Notes: generated by a model from the sequence alone, not told the origin. Numbered from the stretch's first letter, positions 17,469 through 26,536 are shown. The stretch: DNA of 64,000 nt from an uncultured Dysgonomonas sp. (GCF_900079725.1 NZ_LT599032.1:4956054-5020053); one strand, 5' to 3'. Made by a program: numbers and translations.

Positions 17469-18217
17469 TTATCTCCTTATCTGCCTTTCAAATTTATACT
17501 GTTCATCCTCAGTCCGCATCTTATCTATCCGGTAAAGGAGGAATCCGAAAACTTCGACAACTGCTTTTCCAGTGATTTGGTCAAATAAGTATATTTTATC
17601 CTCCGCCAGATCGGCAATCGTTTTATACCACCCCCATTTATTACAAAAGTCTTTGTATCCTTTAGAAACCGGTTTGCCTGAGCCACCACCGTTGAATAAT
17701 GGTGCAAAATCGCTTCTGATTCTTTCTTTCTGTGCAAAAAAAAAGCTACCAACGGCAAGGCTTTGTCACACGACAGGCGGCGGAACATCTCTTTGCGCTG
17801 TGTGACAGTCACCGTATTGTAGCTTTCTCCGGCAGGTCGGCATACGATGGCAAGTGTTTCCGAAATCTTGGTCGGGCTGTCACTTTCCAGCGTTTGTTCT
17901 ATGTCTATCCATTCGCCTAGTGTGAGCTGATCCGATGGGGAAATAAAGTAGTCCCGCCCATCGATATTTACGTGTGTATCCGGCTCCACATCGGTATTAG
18001 AAACAAAGCGGATAGCATCAGATACAGCATTAAACTGCAGAGGACGGGAGTTGAGTAACTCGCCGGCATCCAGTTTGCAAATATCAGCCACCATCTGCAC
18101 ATATTCTGTCTGGTCTTGCGGTATGCGCTTAAACCATTTTTCATAATCGGCAAGGCTAAGGTCGGCCCATGATTGTGGCACGGAGATTTTTTGGTTGTTG
18201 ATTTCGATTTGTAACAT
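17469..18217 (-). CDS. Tail assembly chaperone copy 1, made by -1 frameshift
   Basis: Equivalent of the phage G/GT tail chaperone, which binds tape measure and recruits tube subunits. Frame 0 starts MLQIEINNQKISVPQSWADL and runs about 160 residues to a slippery run of nine Ts (17744-17736 on the minus strand; GCT TTT TTT TTG). Frame 0 then continues to 17525. The -1 frame gives a better domain (KDFCNKWGWYKTIADLAED, then LFDQITGKAVVEVFGFLLYR) and ends at 17469, making 249 residues. Differences from copy 2 are almost all synonymous in the -1 frame and almost all non-synonymous in frame 0. It lies upstream of tape-measure copy 1, as in siphophages. The bipartite element (18320-18348) is 102 bases upstream. 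Confidence 0.85.
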
Positions 18218-18227
18218 AATTTTATAA

Positions 18228-18310
18228 TTAATAGTTAATAATGAATAATTAATAATGAAAAGTTAAATTGAGTATTATAGATCGCTTGCGCCATTCTTCA
18301 TTCTTCATTC
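18228..18310. repeat. Word-like leader repeat (AATTAATAATGAA class)
   Basis: Permutations of ATTAATAATGAA/GAATGAAGAATG with a GGCGCAAGCGA block. The same words and the same GGCGCAAGCGA block precede chaperone copy 2 at 44850-44990, so the leader was duplicated with the gene. Confidence 0.6.
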
Positions 18311-18319
18311 TTTCTCACT

Positions 18320-18348
18320 GTATAGATAAATTACTTTTATTTTGATAA
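18320..18348 (-). promoter_or_regulatory. Bipartite virion-gene element
   Basis: Minus strand TTATCA-N14-TATCTATAC; exact match and spacing. It lies 102 bases before the chaperone, the longest leader in the set. Confidence 0.75.
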
Positions 18349-18516
18349 CAGATTAATCAATTTATTTTATACAGCGATAGTGAAAAACACTTAAAAGAGA
18401 GGCGAAAGTGAGTGTACATGCAATAAAATATTTCATAACTTTTAAAGCAGACTCATATTATTTTTGATATATTTGAAAGAATATGGCTGACTAATGAGAA
18501 CTAAAAAACGTATAAA

Positions 18517-18837
18517 ATGCAAAAGAAACTATTAATCATTACTTTACTTATCGTCACCCTCGTATCCTGCGGGTCTATGAAAGATGCGATGTACTCCGAA
18601 AAGAACGTGCGCAAAGTAGAACTGGGTATGACCAAAGAAAAAGTTATATCCATAATGGGCAAATCGTACACATCGGCAGGAGCAATACAGACGCCGGAGG
18701 GCAGTGTCGAAATCATCAGATGGGATTCGGTTGATGATCTCGAAAAATATGAGTTTCACTTTGTGGATAAGATATTGAAAGAATGGCACAGGGTAAGGTT
18801 GGATTATCACGACCATCGGCCGAGAGTAGCACCATAA
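18517..18837 (+). CDS. BamE/SmpA-like small lipoprotein
   Basis: A 106-residue lipoprotein (lipobox LVSCGSM). The motif VELGMTKEKVISIMGKSY, followed by a strand-rich half with EIIRWDS and YEFHFVDKILKEW, matches the SmpA/BamE fold (LGMTkeqV...lG.P). The family includes an accessory lipoprotein of the outer-membrane beta-barrel assembly machine, but many small Bacteroidota homologues have unknown roles. It is a single gene followed by a clear terminator. Confidence 0.75.
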   Translation: MQKKLLIITLLIVTLVSCGSMKDAMYSEKNVRKVELGMTKEKVISIMGKSYTSAGAIQTPEGSVEIIRWDSVDDLEKYEFHFVDKILKEWHRVRLDYHDHRPRVAP

Positions 18838-18861
18838 ACAAGGCTCTTAATACTATACACA

Positions 18862-18893
18862 AGAAGCCCGGACAAATGATTTGCCCGGGCTTT
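18862..18893 (+). terminator. Rho-independent terminator
   Basis: AAGCCCGG-A-CAAA pairs with TTTG-C-CCGGGCTT, then TTTCTC. It ends the BamE-like transcript. Confidence 0.75.
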
Positions 18894-18933
18894 CTCTAAC
18901 CAAATGAATCTTTACTTACTTGAAAGCTAAACG

Positions 18934-19950
18934 TTATTCTTCTGCTTCACCGGCTTTATAAGTATCCGATACGATGAACAGGTCGGTGCTTTCGGCGGAG
19001 TTATCCACTGGCAGATAACCGGATGCTACTTTGTCTTTTTCGTCGATCACACCGTCTCCGTCCATATCAGCTATCCTTAATGATCCCAATCCTAACTCGT
19101 CCAGTGCTGTTTCTGTTTTATATTCCGGCGCTTCGTCTATTTGCTCCTGAGTGGTGAACAATCCTACAACCATATAACCATCGCGGAACGAAGTCTTGCC
19201 TTCCAGTTCTACTTTGTAGAATAATCCTTCGCTATTGAAGTGTTCAAACGCGGCTTTACCTTCGGCATCGGTAGTTACGCTATTCACTTCCACATATTCT
19301 TCCCCTTCGAGCTCGAAGAATGTGATTTTCGCACCCTCTGTCACAGCTTTTTCCGCAGCGCCTGCAGCCCATTCTTCGTTGGCGGCATATACTACAAAGT
19401 TTGCTGTAAATTCAGGAATGTCAACTACCGGAATTACCGATGCTACAACGTAGATTTTGCTTAGTCCGGCATCAGTTGCACTTGCCGAAGTGACCTCAAT
19501 GTCATTTACCCAGATTTTACCATCTTTTTTGGCTATTCTGAGCGGGTCGCCTTTTGCGCTCTCTACGATAACTTCATCCCCTTCCTCTGCCGGAAAGTCG
19601 AATGTGCCTTTTACTATGTGGCGGGTAATATTTTCGGCTGTTACGTCAGTTTCTTCTTCTCCTTCGCCCTCTTCACCTTCTTTTGGGGCTTTTGCCGATT
19701 CGGGAGCCGGTTCTTCAGTTTGGTCGGCTACCGCAAATACTGTCAGTGCTTCTGTTCCGAGGTCATCTATCTTCACATCTTTCAATATGCTGGTAAAATC
19801 CCCTACATTTTCCATTTCGCCTAGTTTACCCAGCACTTCTTCCAGTTGTGTTTTTGCAGGCGGCGGCGTCGGATCGTCATCATCACTACAGGCTACAGAT
19901 GTGAAAAGCAATGCTACTGCTACAAAACTCAAATAAAATAACTTTTTCAT
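18934..19950 (-). CDS. Fasciclin-domain lipoprotein
   Basis: About 338 residues from the ATG at 19950; the upstream ATG at 19959 would add only three residues. Lipobox FTSVACSDDD. A fasciclin-like domain (TSILKDVKIDD, LTVFAVAD, ITRHIVKGTF, IWVNDIEV, SKIYVVASVIPV) is interrupted by an acidic Glu/Pro-rich insert (about 75-100). A beta-rich domain follows, ending in a Ca-binding-like loop (DMDGDGVIDEKDK). It is probably a surface adhesion or matrix lipoprotein. It faces the BamE-like gene convergently. Confidence 0.75.
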   Translation of the reverse strand: MKKLFYLSFVAVALLFTSVACSDDDDPTPPPAKTQLEEVLGKLGEMENVGDFTSILKDVKIDDLGTEALTVFAVADQTEEPAPESAKAPKEGEEGEGEEETDVTAENITRHIVKGTFDFPAEEGDEVIVESAKGDPLRIAKKDGKIWVNDIEVTSASATDAGLSKIYVVASVIPVVDIPEFTANFVVYAANEEWAAGAAEKAVTEGAKITFFELEGEEYVEVNSVTTDAEGKAAFEHFNSEGLFYKVELEGKTSFRDGYMVVGLFTTQEQIDEAPEYKTETALDELGLGSLRIADMDGDGVIDEKDKVASGYLPVDNSAESTDLFIVSDTYKAGEAEE

Positions 19951-20598
19951 AATAAACATTTTAGTTAATAAAATTGATTAATAATTTAATTGATTAAAAT
20001 TTATTTAATATCAGATCGATATAACTCTTCCGTACCGAAATCCTGATAAAAAGGCTTCGGTATATCCGCAATGTTTTATGTGTGAAGTTATTACTGGCAG
20101 GTCTTCGGCTATGGAAGACAGCCTTATTCAAATTTTGGTGTAGTGTATTCTATAAGAAAGATTTGGCCGTTAGACTAGAATCGTCATCTCCGGATCGACC
20201 GAAATCATAAGTATGACGGAAAAAAAGAAAAAAATGCTGTATAGGGTACAGTACTTTTAACTTTTTATCACATTTTTGCGAAATTATCATTGTGTATTAT
20301 TTACGATTTAAGAAAATTCCGGCTTAATATTATTTTGTGTTAAAAAAAAGTTCTCGAATTACTATTTACTGTATCCTGAAAGTTACACAACCCATTACAC
20401 TTACCTATACACTCATCACTACACTCACCTATACACTCACCAATACTATACTAAAGACAAGACTAAACAAGACTATATAAAAAAAGAAAACTATATAAAA
20501 GAAAAAAAAATCAGAGTATGGATAATTCAAAAAAAATATCATAAAATCTGCATAAAGTTGAAATGAGTTTATCTATACCCCAAAAACGAGCCGCAACT
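19951..20598. other. Intergenic region with CACTCACCTATACA repeats
   Basis: About 650 bp without a convincing gene. It holds short tandem words at about 20383-20445 (ACACTCACCTATACACTCAC and variants), then A-rich sequence. TTTATCTATACCCCAAAAA at 20568-20586 matches the right half and tail of the virion-gene element; the left half is not at the usual spacing. Confidence 0.5.
20570..20578 (+). promoter_or_regulatory. Half-site of the virion-gene element
   Basis: TATCTATAC followed by CCCAAAAA, 20 bases before an ATG at 20599. No TTATCA 14 bases upstream (GCATAA there). Confidence 0.4.
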
Positions 20599-20982
20599 AT
20601 GATAAATTTAATTCACAATACAGTCTACAAGCTAAAATCGGAACTGGTATCCGGTTGTATCCGCAATACCTGCCGGCTGGTGTCAGAGCACACTTGCTAC
20701 CTGCTGTTGTTGTTTGCTGCTCTGTGGGAAATGTTTCACGGAAGTAATGATAATTTTTCGGAAAATTTGTTCAGATATCGCTGCTTGGATTATCTCTACA
20801 CTGGTGATCTTTTTGGTTTCTCTGCTGCGGGGTGTGTGCCTGTTATGAAGAAAACTGCCAGATGTAAAGTTGTTTCACTTATTTCGCAGCAATTATTTTC
20901 TATGAAAAGCAATACTGAAATATTTTCACCGGGCGAGTCTCCACCACGGGTTTCATTGCTTTATCGACACTATCTATTTTAA
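20599..20982 (+). CDS. Doubtful small membrane protein
   Basis: An ORF of 127 codons after a half-site of the virion-gene element. Residues about 34-47 (CYLLLLFAALWEMF) are hydrophobic. The second half looks unnatural in this frame. Another frame from about 20745 encodes FRKICSDIAAWIISTLVIFLVSLL, a good membrane helix. A two-helix protein broken by a frameshift (holin-like) is possible, but so is a chance ORF. I keep it only because of the upstream element. Confidence 0.25.
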   Translation: MINLIHNTVYKLKSELVSGCIRNTCRLVSEHTCYLLLLFAALWEMFHGSNDNFSENLFRYRCLDYLYTGDLFGFSAAGCVPVMKKTARCKVVSLISQQLFSMKSNTEIFSPGESPPRVSLLYRHYLF

Positions 20983-21022
20983 CATAGAAACAATCCATTA
21001 AACAAAATTTACTTTCGTTACG

Positions 21023-21099
21023 TTAATACTATGTGTTTTTCATGGTATTAGATTTTAAGGTTAATAATGAAGATTGGTTGTTGTGAAACAACCTTTTCT
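21023..21099 (-). ncRNA. Dispersed two-hairpin element, copy 1
   Basis: Reading the minus strand: a hairpin GGTTGTT-TCAC-AACAACC, then AACCTTA, then TAATACCATG...CATAGTATTA, a second dyad that contains a five-codon ORF (ATG AAA AAC ACA TAG). About 75 bp are shared with 40260-40332 on the opposite strand. Either a structured RNA leader or a mobile/regulatory repeat. The rest of 20983-21390 is AT-rich with nothing else recognised. Confidence 0.5.
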
Positions 21100-21390
21100 T
21101 TTTTTATCTCGGAAGTAAATTTTTGCAGGACGATTCATAATTGCGGTAATTCATTAAATGAAATTATTTTCATTTTTTTTTGAAAAAAAATATCAGATAA
21201 ATATTCCATTTCAGGATAATGTGGATAGGATTAACACATATTTGTTATCGTTAAATCATAAAATATGCTAAGTTTAATTCACTTAAAATTAAACATTTAT
21301 TCCCTCTGATTGTTATTTTAGAATATTGGATTATTTGGTTCAATGTACTCACAAACAGTTTGATAATACCTAAAAAAGCATCACTTAATT

Positions 21391-22344
21391 ATGAAAAGAA
21401 CTATCTTCAGCCTATTGGCATTGTGCATGCTGGTGGCATGCGACAACGATTCCGATGATTCTCCTAAATTTGATAAAGATTCCTATAGAGTCGATATCAG
21501 TGCAACAGTGCAAACCGCTAATTTAGTGAAGGCGGGACCTGTTAACGGTAATTTTACAACTGATTTTCCGATAGGCGTATACGCCTACAACATTTCGTGG
21601 AAAGCCGGAGCTTCGGCTAATGTAATCAACAGGGACTCGGCTGTAGTAGCCGGAGCTGCAGGCCATAGTGTAACATTTGCCAAAGGTCCATACTATTATC
21701 CAACGGATGGCACCGATCTTAGTTTCTTTGCATTTGCCCCCCGTGGCGCTGAAACCACAGCGGCTACTGCCGGTGTAAGTCCGGTAGTGGCTATAAATAT
21801 GACAGGGCAGGAAGATGTAATGTGGGCTTCAGGCACAGGAAATAAGGTGGGATCTGCGGCCGCCGTTCATCCGGTACTCAATTTCCAGCATAGGCTTACG
21901 CAGTTACAATTTATATTCAAATCTGATGCTACTTACCCTGCATCAGGAAATTCCGTAGTCTCACTCACTGTGAACGGGCAGCCCAATCTGGCCACGATGA
22001 CAGTGGAAACCGGTGCATGCACATTTAGCGGCAGTGCTAACATGCAGGCGTTGTCTTCGGCAAATCAGACCGCAGGGATAGCTATTACCACAGCAGGTAC
22101 AGCCGCAAATTCTCCTGTGATGACAAATACAGCTTCAGGAGCAAGCGCATATACACTTACCATCGTAGTGAAACCGGCCGGAGGAGGCTCTAATGTGACG
22201 TATACCAATGTTCCTGTAAATCTTACAACTGTAGCCGGCAGTGCCCATGCCATAACACTCACATTCACTGCTACGGCTGTTAGCGCTACTGCTACTGTGG
22301 CCGATTGGCAGACAGGTACAGGCGGTACGGTGTCTGTATTGTAA
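21391..22344 (+). CDS. Fimbrillin-family (Mfa-like) lipoprotein
   Basis: A 317-residue lipoprotein (lipobox LMLVACDND). The order of motifs fits the fimbrillin/Mfa-like family: FPIGVYAYN, PYYYPTDGTDLSFFAFAPRG, VMWASGTGNK, and the signature VHPVLNFQHRLTQLQFIFK, then a Thr/Ala/Val-rich beta domain ending TATVADWQTGTGGTVSVL. Such proteins are subunits or tips of type V pili or cell-surface lipoproteins; the ADW...G terminal strand is typical. It is followed by a second family member, so the two may form one surface structure. No Mfa/Fim usher-like genes are visible nearby. Confidence 0.85.
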   Translation: MKRTIFSLLALCMLVACDNDSDDSPKFDKDSYRVDISATVQTANLVKAGPVNGNFTTDFPIGVYAYNISWKAGASANVINRDSAVVAGAAGHSVTFAKGPYYYPTDGTDLSFFAFAPRGAETTAATAGVSPVVAINMTGQEDVMWASGTGNKVGSAAAVHPVLNFQHRLTQLQFIFKSDATYPASGNSVVSLTVNGQPNLATMTVETGACTFSGSANMQALSSANQTAGIAITTAGTAANSPVMTNTASGASAYTLTIVVKPAGGGSNVTYTNVPVNLTTVAGSAHAITLTFTATAVSATATVADWQTGTGGTVSVL

Positions 22345-22363
22345 ATAATATAACATAATATAC

Positions 22364-22399
22364 TATAGAGTACCCGGTGAATGTATCGGGTGCTCTATA
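22364..22399 (+). promoter_or_regulatory. Hairpin between two fimbrillin genes
   Basis: TATAGAG.ACCCG pairs with CGGGTGCTCTATA. There is no U tract. It ends exactly at the possible TTG start of the next gene, so it could limit its translation or cause partial termination. Confidence 0.55.
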
Positions 22400-23434
22400 T
22401 TGGCTAACAGAAAGAATGATAGTGCTTTGAAAAATCTATTTTTTATTTTCTCTGTTCTTGGGCTGTCCATATTAGGAGGATGTACCTCCGATACAGATTT
22501 CATGCCCGATGAAGAGCTAGCCCATAAATATATTCCTGTCACTTTCTCATTGGATAATGTTGCGACTAAAGCTGTAGATAACACATCTTTGGGATGCGAT
22601 ATGGTTTTGTCCAACGATAATCCGGTAATATCCGTATCCATGGAGAAGGAGATACGGCAAGGGAAAAATCTGTTGCCATATGGATTGAAGACTTCATGGA
22701 CTACAGGCAACAATCAGGTGAAATGGACTACCGGCGACCGCGTAGGGATGTTTATGCGTGATGCGGGAGGGAGTAATTCTTATGCAAGAGACAATGTCCT
22801 ATATACTGTAGCCTCGGGTGGTGCAGCAAGTGCTTCTTTAACTACTAGTGCTTCACCGCTTTATTTCCCAAACAAGAGCAGCAGTATCAAATTTTACGCA
22901 TATTATCCATACTCAGCATCCGTAAGTTCATTATCTGTAAATTATACATTACCAGCCGACCAGTCTACAGAACTGGCCTTGGGGAGTGCAGATATTATGT
23001 ATGCCTCGCCTGCTGCCCAGAACGGTTCATCGCCCAATGTGCCTCTTGCTTTCAACCATCAGATGGTGTTGTTATCCTTCAATATAAAAGGGGGGATCCT
23101 TTCGGGGCTTTTTACTCTTACCCAGGTCACAGTCAGTGGCTCGGCAGTGACCAATACCGGAGTATTAAATCTGGCTACCGGAACATTAACTCCCAACACG
23201 GCAAGTACTTTCACAGCTACAGTAAATACAAGTAAGCCTGTGAGCAATACTCTTGTTGCAAATGTAGATGTGATCATAAATCCTTGCAGGATAGTAAGCA
23301 ACAGTACTCTGCTGCCTACCGAACTGAAAGTAACCCTGACTTTTGGTTTGTTGTCACACGCTACTCATCTGGTAACCAGCGGTACATTTGTGGCAGGAAC
23401 AAGGTATGTGTATAATCTGAATGTTGCTCTCTGA
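22400..23434 (+). CDS. Second fimbrillin-family (Mfa-like) lipoprotein
   Basis: Up to 344 residues. There is no ATG before the lipobox (LSILGGCTSD). The start is therefore a TTG, either at 22400 or, more naturally, at 22427, giving MKNLFFIFSVLGLS. Domain motifs match the neighbour: WTTGDRVGMFMRDAGG, LYFPNKSSSIKFYAYYPYS, DIMYASPAAQNG, VPLAFNHQMVLLSFNIKGG. The C-terminal half is Thr/Val-rich and beta-structured. Probable cell-surface or pilus component, co-transcribed with the previous gene unless the intervening hairpin terminates. Confidence 0.82.
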   Translation: MANRKNDSALKNLFFIFSVLGLSILGGCTSDTDFMPDEELAHKYIPVTFSLDNVATKAVDNTSLGCDMVLSNDNPVISVSMEKEIRQGKNLLPYGLKTSWTTGNNQVKWTTGDRVGMFMRDAGGSNSYARDNVLYTVASGGAASASLTTSASPLYFPNKSSSIKFYAYYPYSASVSSLSVNYTLPADQSTELALGSADIMYASPAAQNGSSPNVPLAFNHQMVLLSFNIKGGILSGLFTLTQVTVSGSAVTNTGVLNLATGTLTPNTASTFTATVNTSKPVSNTLVANVDVIINPCRIVSNSTLLPTELKVTLTFGLLSHATHLVTSGTFVAGTRYVYNLNVAL

Positions 23435-23802
23435 AATATGATACCTACCTATCTGTTTGCAGAAATATTTTTTTATTTGATAAATAAACTTTTATCTTTA
23501 TCCTGTTATTATGGAAATCGGACTTATCAGAAAGCGCTAAACGTGAAAAATACGGGACAAAATCTTTCGAATCTCTTTTTTTAGCGATTGATTGTTAAAA
23601 ATAAATCTATATTTTTCATTTTAACCATATGTGTTAAATTGCTATATATGTTAATCTTAACAAAATAATATCTAAGAAAAAATCTATATTCAATCTTTTC
23701 AATATGTTAATGTAAAAAATAGGATGTAATTTTATATAATCCTCTCACAACTTTATCTATACTTCTTTTATGTTTATTAATTAAAGTAAAAACTAAACAA
23801 TT
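23435..23802. promoter_or_regulatory. Leader with a virion-element half-site
   Basis: AT-rich 368 bp. TTTATCTATAC at 23752-23762 equals the core of the virion-gene element, 40 bases before the DUF3244-like gene, but the TTATCA half is not at N14. Nothing else recognised. Confidence 0.45.
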
Positions 23803-24204
23803 ATGAGAATTAAAATTTTTTTTCTTGCGTTTTTGATCTCTTGCGTTGGCGGAATAGGTTATGCTGCCGTTGATAAAGTAGTGAATGTTGCTTTGCATAA
23901 TGCTGGCGGACCAGGTGAAGGTGGCGGAATATTTCCTATGGCCAGAATGCTGTCTGTATCTCCGGTAACAGTGACTGTGACGGATGATGTGAATCTGGAT
24001 GTATTATTCAGAACAAGTGTTGGTACAGTAGCTGTAACAATTAAAGACGAAGCAGGCGCGGTACATTATGTGAAAAACGTGGATACATCAGAAACAAACA
24101 CTGTATCGGTGGATATCAGTATGCTTCCGGCAGGAACATATACTATATCATTTACAAATGCGGATAAGACATTGAACAAATTCGGCACTTTTGAGGTTAA
24201 TTAA
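23803..24204 (+). CDS. Small secreted DUF3244-like protein, copy 1
   Basis: A 133-residue exported protein with an N-terminal signal peptide (cleavage near GYAA-VD) and one Ig-like domain. Motifs: PGEGGG, ARMLSVSPVTVTVTDD, TVAVTIKDEAGAVHYVKNVDTS, ISMLPAGTYTISFTNADK, FGTFEVN. These match the DUF3244 family, common in Bacteroidales and of unknown function. It is followed by a hairpin and a TPR membrane protein; the same pair is repeated at 26062-28240. A core of the virion-gene element lies upstream. Confidence 0.75.
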   Translation: MRIKIFFLAFLISCVGGIGYAAVDKVVNVALHNAGGPGEGGGIFPMARMLSVSPVTVTVTDDVNLDVLFRTSVGTVAVTIKDEAGAVHYVKNVDTSETNTVSVDISMLPAGTYTISFTNADKTLNKFGTFEVN

Positions 24205-24236
24205 TCGTTTATTTTTTATATAATAAATTTTAGAGG

Positions 24237-24264
24237 GGTTCGGGTTTACCAGCCCGAACCTTTT
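24237..24264 (+). terminator. Attenuator-like hairpin
   Basis: GGTTCGGG and CCCGAACC with a short loop followed by TTTTC, in the 80-bp gap before the TPR gene. An equivalent hairpin sits in the second pair, so partial termination that lowers expression of the second gene is likely. Confidence 0.6.
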
Positions 24265-24284
24265 CAATTCTAGGTCTTAGTTTA

Positions 24285-25991
24285 ATGAAAAATATAGCAT
24301 TTGGTAAAAGTTATATACTTTGTCTACTATTAGTTTTCTTTTTCTATTCCTGCAAAAAAGACAATCATTCCGCAGAATTGTTAATAAAGGCACAGAGTAT
24401 TGCTGAAAATAATCCATCCGAAGCTCTTTTATTGCTCGATTCTATTCAAAATCTGGAGCAAATGGACAGAAATAGCTATATGCAATATATAGTAGCACGG
24501 GTACAAGCGAAATTTAATATTCATCGTCCTGATATAAAGAATGATACCCTGATTTTGGACGCGTATAAGTATTTGGACGAAAAGAAAAATTATAGGCAAT
24601 CGGCACTGGCTCATTATTACACAGCTGCATTATATAATGAAAATGAATTTGTAGATAAAGAGCTTGAACATTTCAAATTGGCGGCACATTATGCACGAAA
24701 GGTGGATGATAGTCTTTTGGTAGGTAAAAGTTTGCACTGGATCGGCATTCTGTACTTCAACAAAAATATGATGGATAGTGCCATCGTTAATTTTAAACAG
24801 TCATTACATTATTATCCAACATATAAGGAAGCAGAGAAATACAGGCTTCATGCATTAAATCTTATAGGCTTTTCATATGAAATTGCAGGCAAACTGGATA
24901 GTGCACTTGTTTATTCAGAAGAAGGTATGGTCTTGGCTGAAAAGTCTGATGATAAATCCAATATATTTACATTTTCACACTTGATGGGAGTAGTTTATCG
25001 GGAACTGGGTGACTACCCAAAGTCCGAGTTATACTTGCATAAGGCACTTTCCGGAACTACAAATTCAAATGAGTTGCGACGAATATGTCTTAGTATGCTG
25101 ATGTTATACAATGGAATGAACCGGCTCGATTCTGCCAGACATTATTCCGACTTGCTTATTAATTATATTCCTGAAATGACATATATTAATACCCGGCAGG
25201 AAAGCTATGCAGCTATATCGGAATACTATAAGAAAAGTGGTGATTATAAAACGGCACTTTATTACACAAGTTTGTATGATGCTACTACCCAGGAAATCAA
25301 AGAAGCCGATAATACAAAAAAACTGGCCGAAGCCGACAGAAAGTATAAGGCGGTTATAGAACAGCAGGAACTGCAAAGTACACGTATGCGCAGTTATCTC
25401 TATTCAATAGGTGCTGTATCATTCACCCTGATTATTCTTCTTACTATCTATTTCAGGAGTAGGACATCACGTCTTAGACGTCAGAGAGTGGCCGAGCGCA
25501 ACAAGCTGCTAGAGGAACAGTCGCAGGTGCAAGAACGGTTGCTTGTGCATCAGCACGAAAGCCTTACATATATGCAGGGTATATACCGTAGTATTGTAGA
25601 CGAATGGGTCGATATAGACAAAAAGGTGAAGTCTCTTGCTAAAGAATTCGGGGTGAAAGAAGAACCCGAACTCTACATGAAAATAAAGCAGATGATAGAA
25701 AACTTTAAACAAAATACCAATCAGCAGCTAGTAGTACTGGCTAAAGAACATTTTCTGAAACAACCCTATGGCGATAGTGCTGTTTCTACCCTGAAAGATA
25801 AGGACTTGCTGCTGTTTATGCTTTACTATTGCGGATATAAACGTAACGATGTAGCAATTTTGTTGGGTGTTAATCCACACAAGGATAATATGGCCTTCCG
25901 CAAACTGGATTTGAGGAACAAACTACTCAAAGTAGGTATGGAACAGTACGATATTGAAAAAATATTATTTTCGGAAGAAAATGTAAATTAA
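24285..25991 (+). CDS. TPR membrane protein with C-terminal HTH-like domain, copy 1
   Basis: A 568-residue protein with a lipoprotein-like leader (FFFYSCKKD). TPR repeats fill about 30-345 (for example LAHYYTAALYNENEF, YNGMNRLDSARHYSDLLIN). A membrane helix follows (YLYSIGAVSFTLIILLTIYF, about 366-385), then a coiled coil and a cytoplasmic C-terminal region ending LLLFMLYYCGYKRNDVAILL...FRKLDLRNKLLK, which resembles a DNA-binding helix-turn-helix. The layout suggests that an extracytoplasmic TPR sensor signals to the cytoplasm. The small secreted protein upstream may be its ligand or target. I do not know a defined function. Confidence 0.78.
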   Translation: MKNIAFGKSYILCLLLVFFFYSCKKDNHSAELLIKAQSIAENNPSEALLLLDSIQNLEQMDRNSYMQYIVARVQAKFNIHRPDIKNDTLILDAYKYLDEKKNYRQSALAHYYTAALYNENEFVDKELEHFKLAAHYARKVDDSLLVGKSLHWIGILYFNKNMMDSAIVNFKQSLHYYPTYKEAEKYRLHALNLIGFSYEIAGKLDSALVYSEEGMVLAEKSDDKSNIFTFSHLMGVVYRELGDYPKSELYLHKALSGTTNSNELRRICLSMLMLYNGMNRLDSARHYSDLLINYIPEMTYINTRQESYAAISEYYKKSGDYKTALYYTSLYDATTQEIKEADNTKKLAEADRKYKAVIEQQELQSTRMRSYLYSIGAVSFTLIILLTIYFRSRTSRLRRQRVAERNKLLEEQSQVQERLLVHQHESLTYMQGIYRSIVDEWVDIDKKVKSLAKEFGVKEEPELYMKIKQMIENFKQNTNQQLVVLAKEHFLKQPYGDSAVSTLKDKDLLLFMLYYCGYKRNDVAILLGVNPHKDNMAFRKLDLRNKLLKVGMEQYDIEKILFSEENVN

Positions 25992-26061
25992 AATATCTAA
26001 CTTTATCAATTGGCTGTAAATGCCTGTTTAGAACACGCAATAATTTAAAAATTAATCTATT

Positions 26062-26457
26062 ATGAGAACAAAATTTTACTTCTTAGTGTTTATTATGTTG
26101 TGTCTGGGGGGAACAACTTTTGCTGGTAATATCGTAGATGTTCCGGTGGGAGACGGACCCGGTGAAGGTGGTCCAACTATAAATCCTCCGGCTGCACGAA
26201 TGGCTGTTATATCTCCTATATCAGTAAAAATGATTGATGATAAGAGTCTGGTAGTATCATTCAGTGCTAATTTAGGTGTTGTAACCGTAGCCGTTAAAGA
26301 TGAAGCTGGCGCTGTATATTACACAAAAGTTGTAAATACGTCATATTCAGGCAAATTGTCGGTAAATATTTCTGCACTTCCAGCAGGTACATATACCATA
26401 ACATTTGTGAATACTGCTACTTCTTTGAAAAAATATGGTACCTTTGAAATTGATTGA
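26062..26457 (+). CDS. Small secreted DUF3244-like protein, copy 2
   Basis: A 131-residue homologue of the protein at 23803 with a signal peptide (cleavage near TFAG-NI), PGEGGP linker and the same domain ending YGTFEID. It lies 70 bp after TPR copy 1 and forms, with TPR copy 2, a tandem duplication of the two-gene unit. Its leader does not contain a clear virion-element core. Confidence 0.75.
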   Translation: MRTKFYFLVFIMLCLGGTTFAGNIVDVPVGDGPGEGGPTINPPAARMAVISPISVKMIDDKSLVVSFSANLGVVTVAVKDEAGAVYYTKVVNTSYSGKLSVNISALPAGTYTITFVNTATSLKKYGTFEID

Positions 26458-26488
26458 TATTAAATTTTTCAAATAACAATATTGAGGG

Positions 26489-26517
26489 GGTTCGGGATTG
26501 CAAGTCCCGAACCTTTT
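26489..26517 (+). terminator. Attenuator-like hairpin, second copy
   Basis: GGTTCGGGA pairs with TCCCGAACC around TTGCAAG, then TTTTC; placed as in copy 1. Confidence 0.6.
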
Positions 26518-26536
26518 CTAGTCTGGTTCTTTTTTA

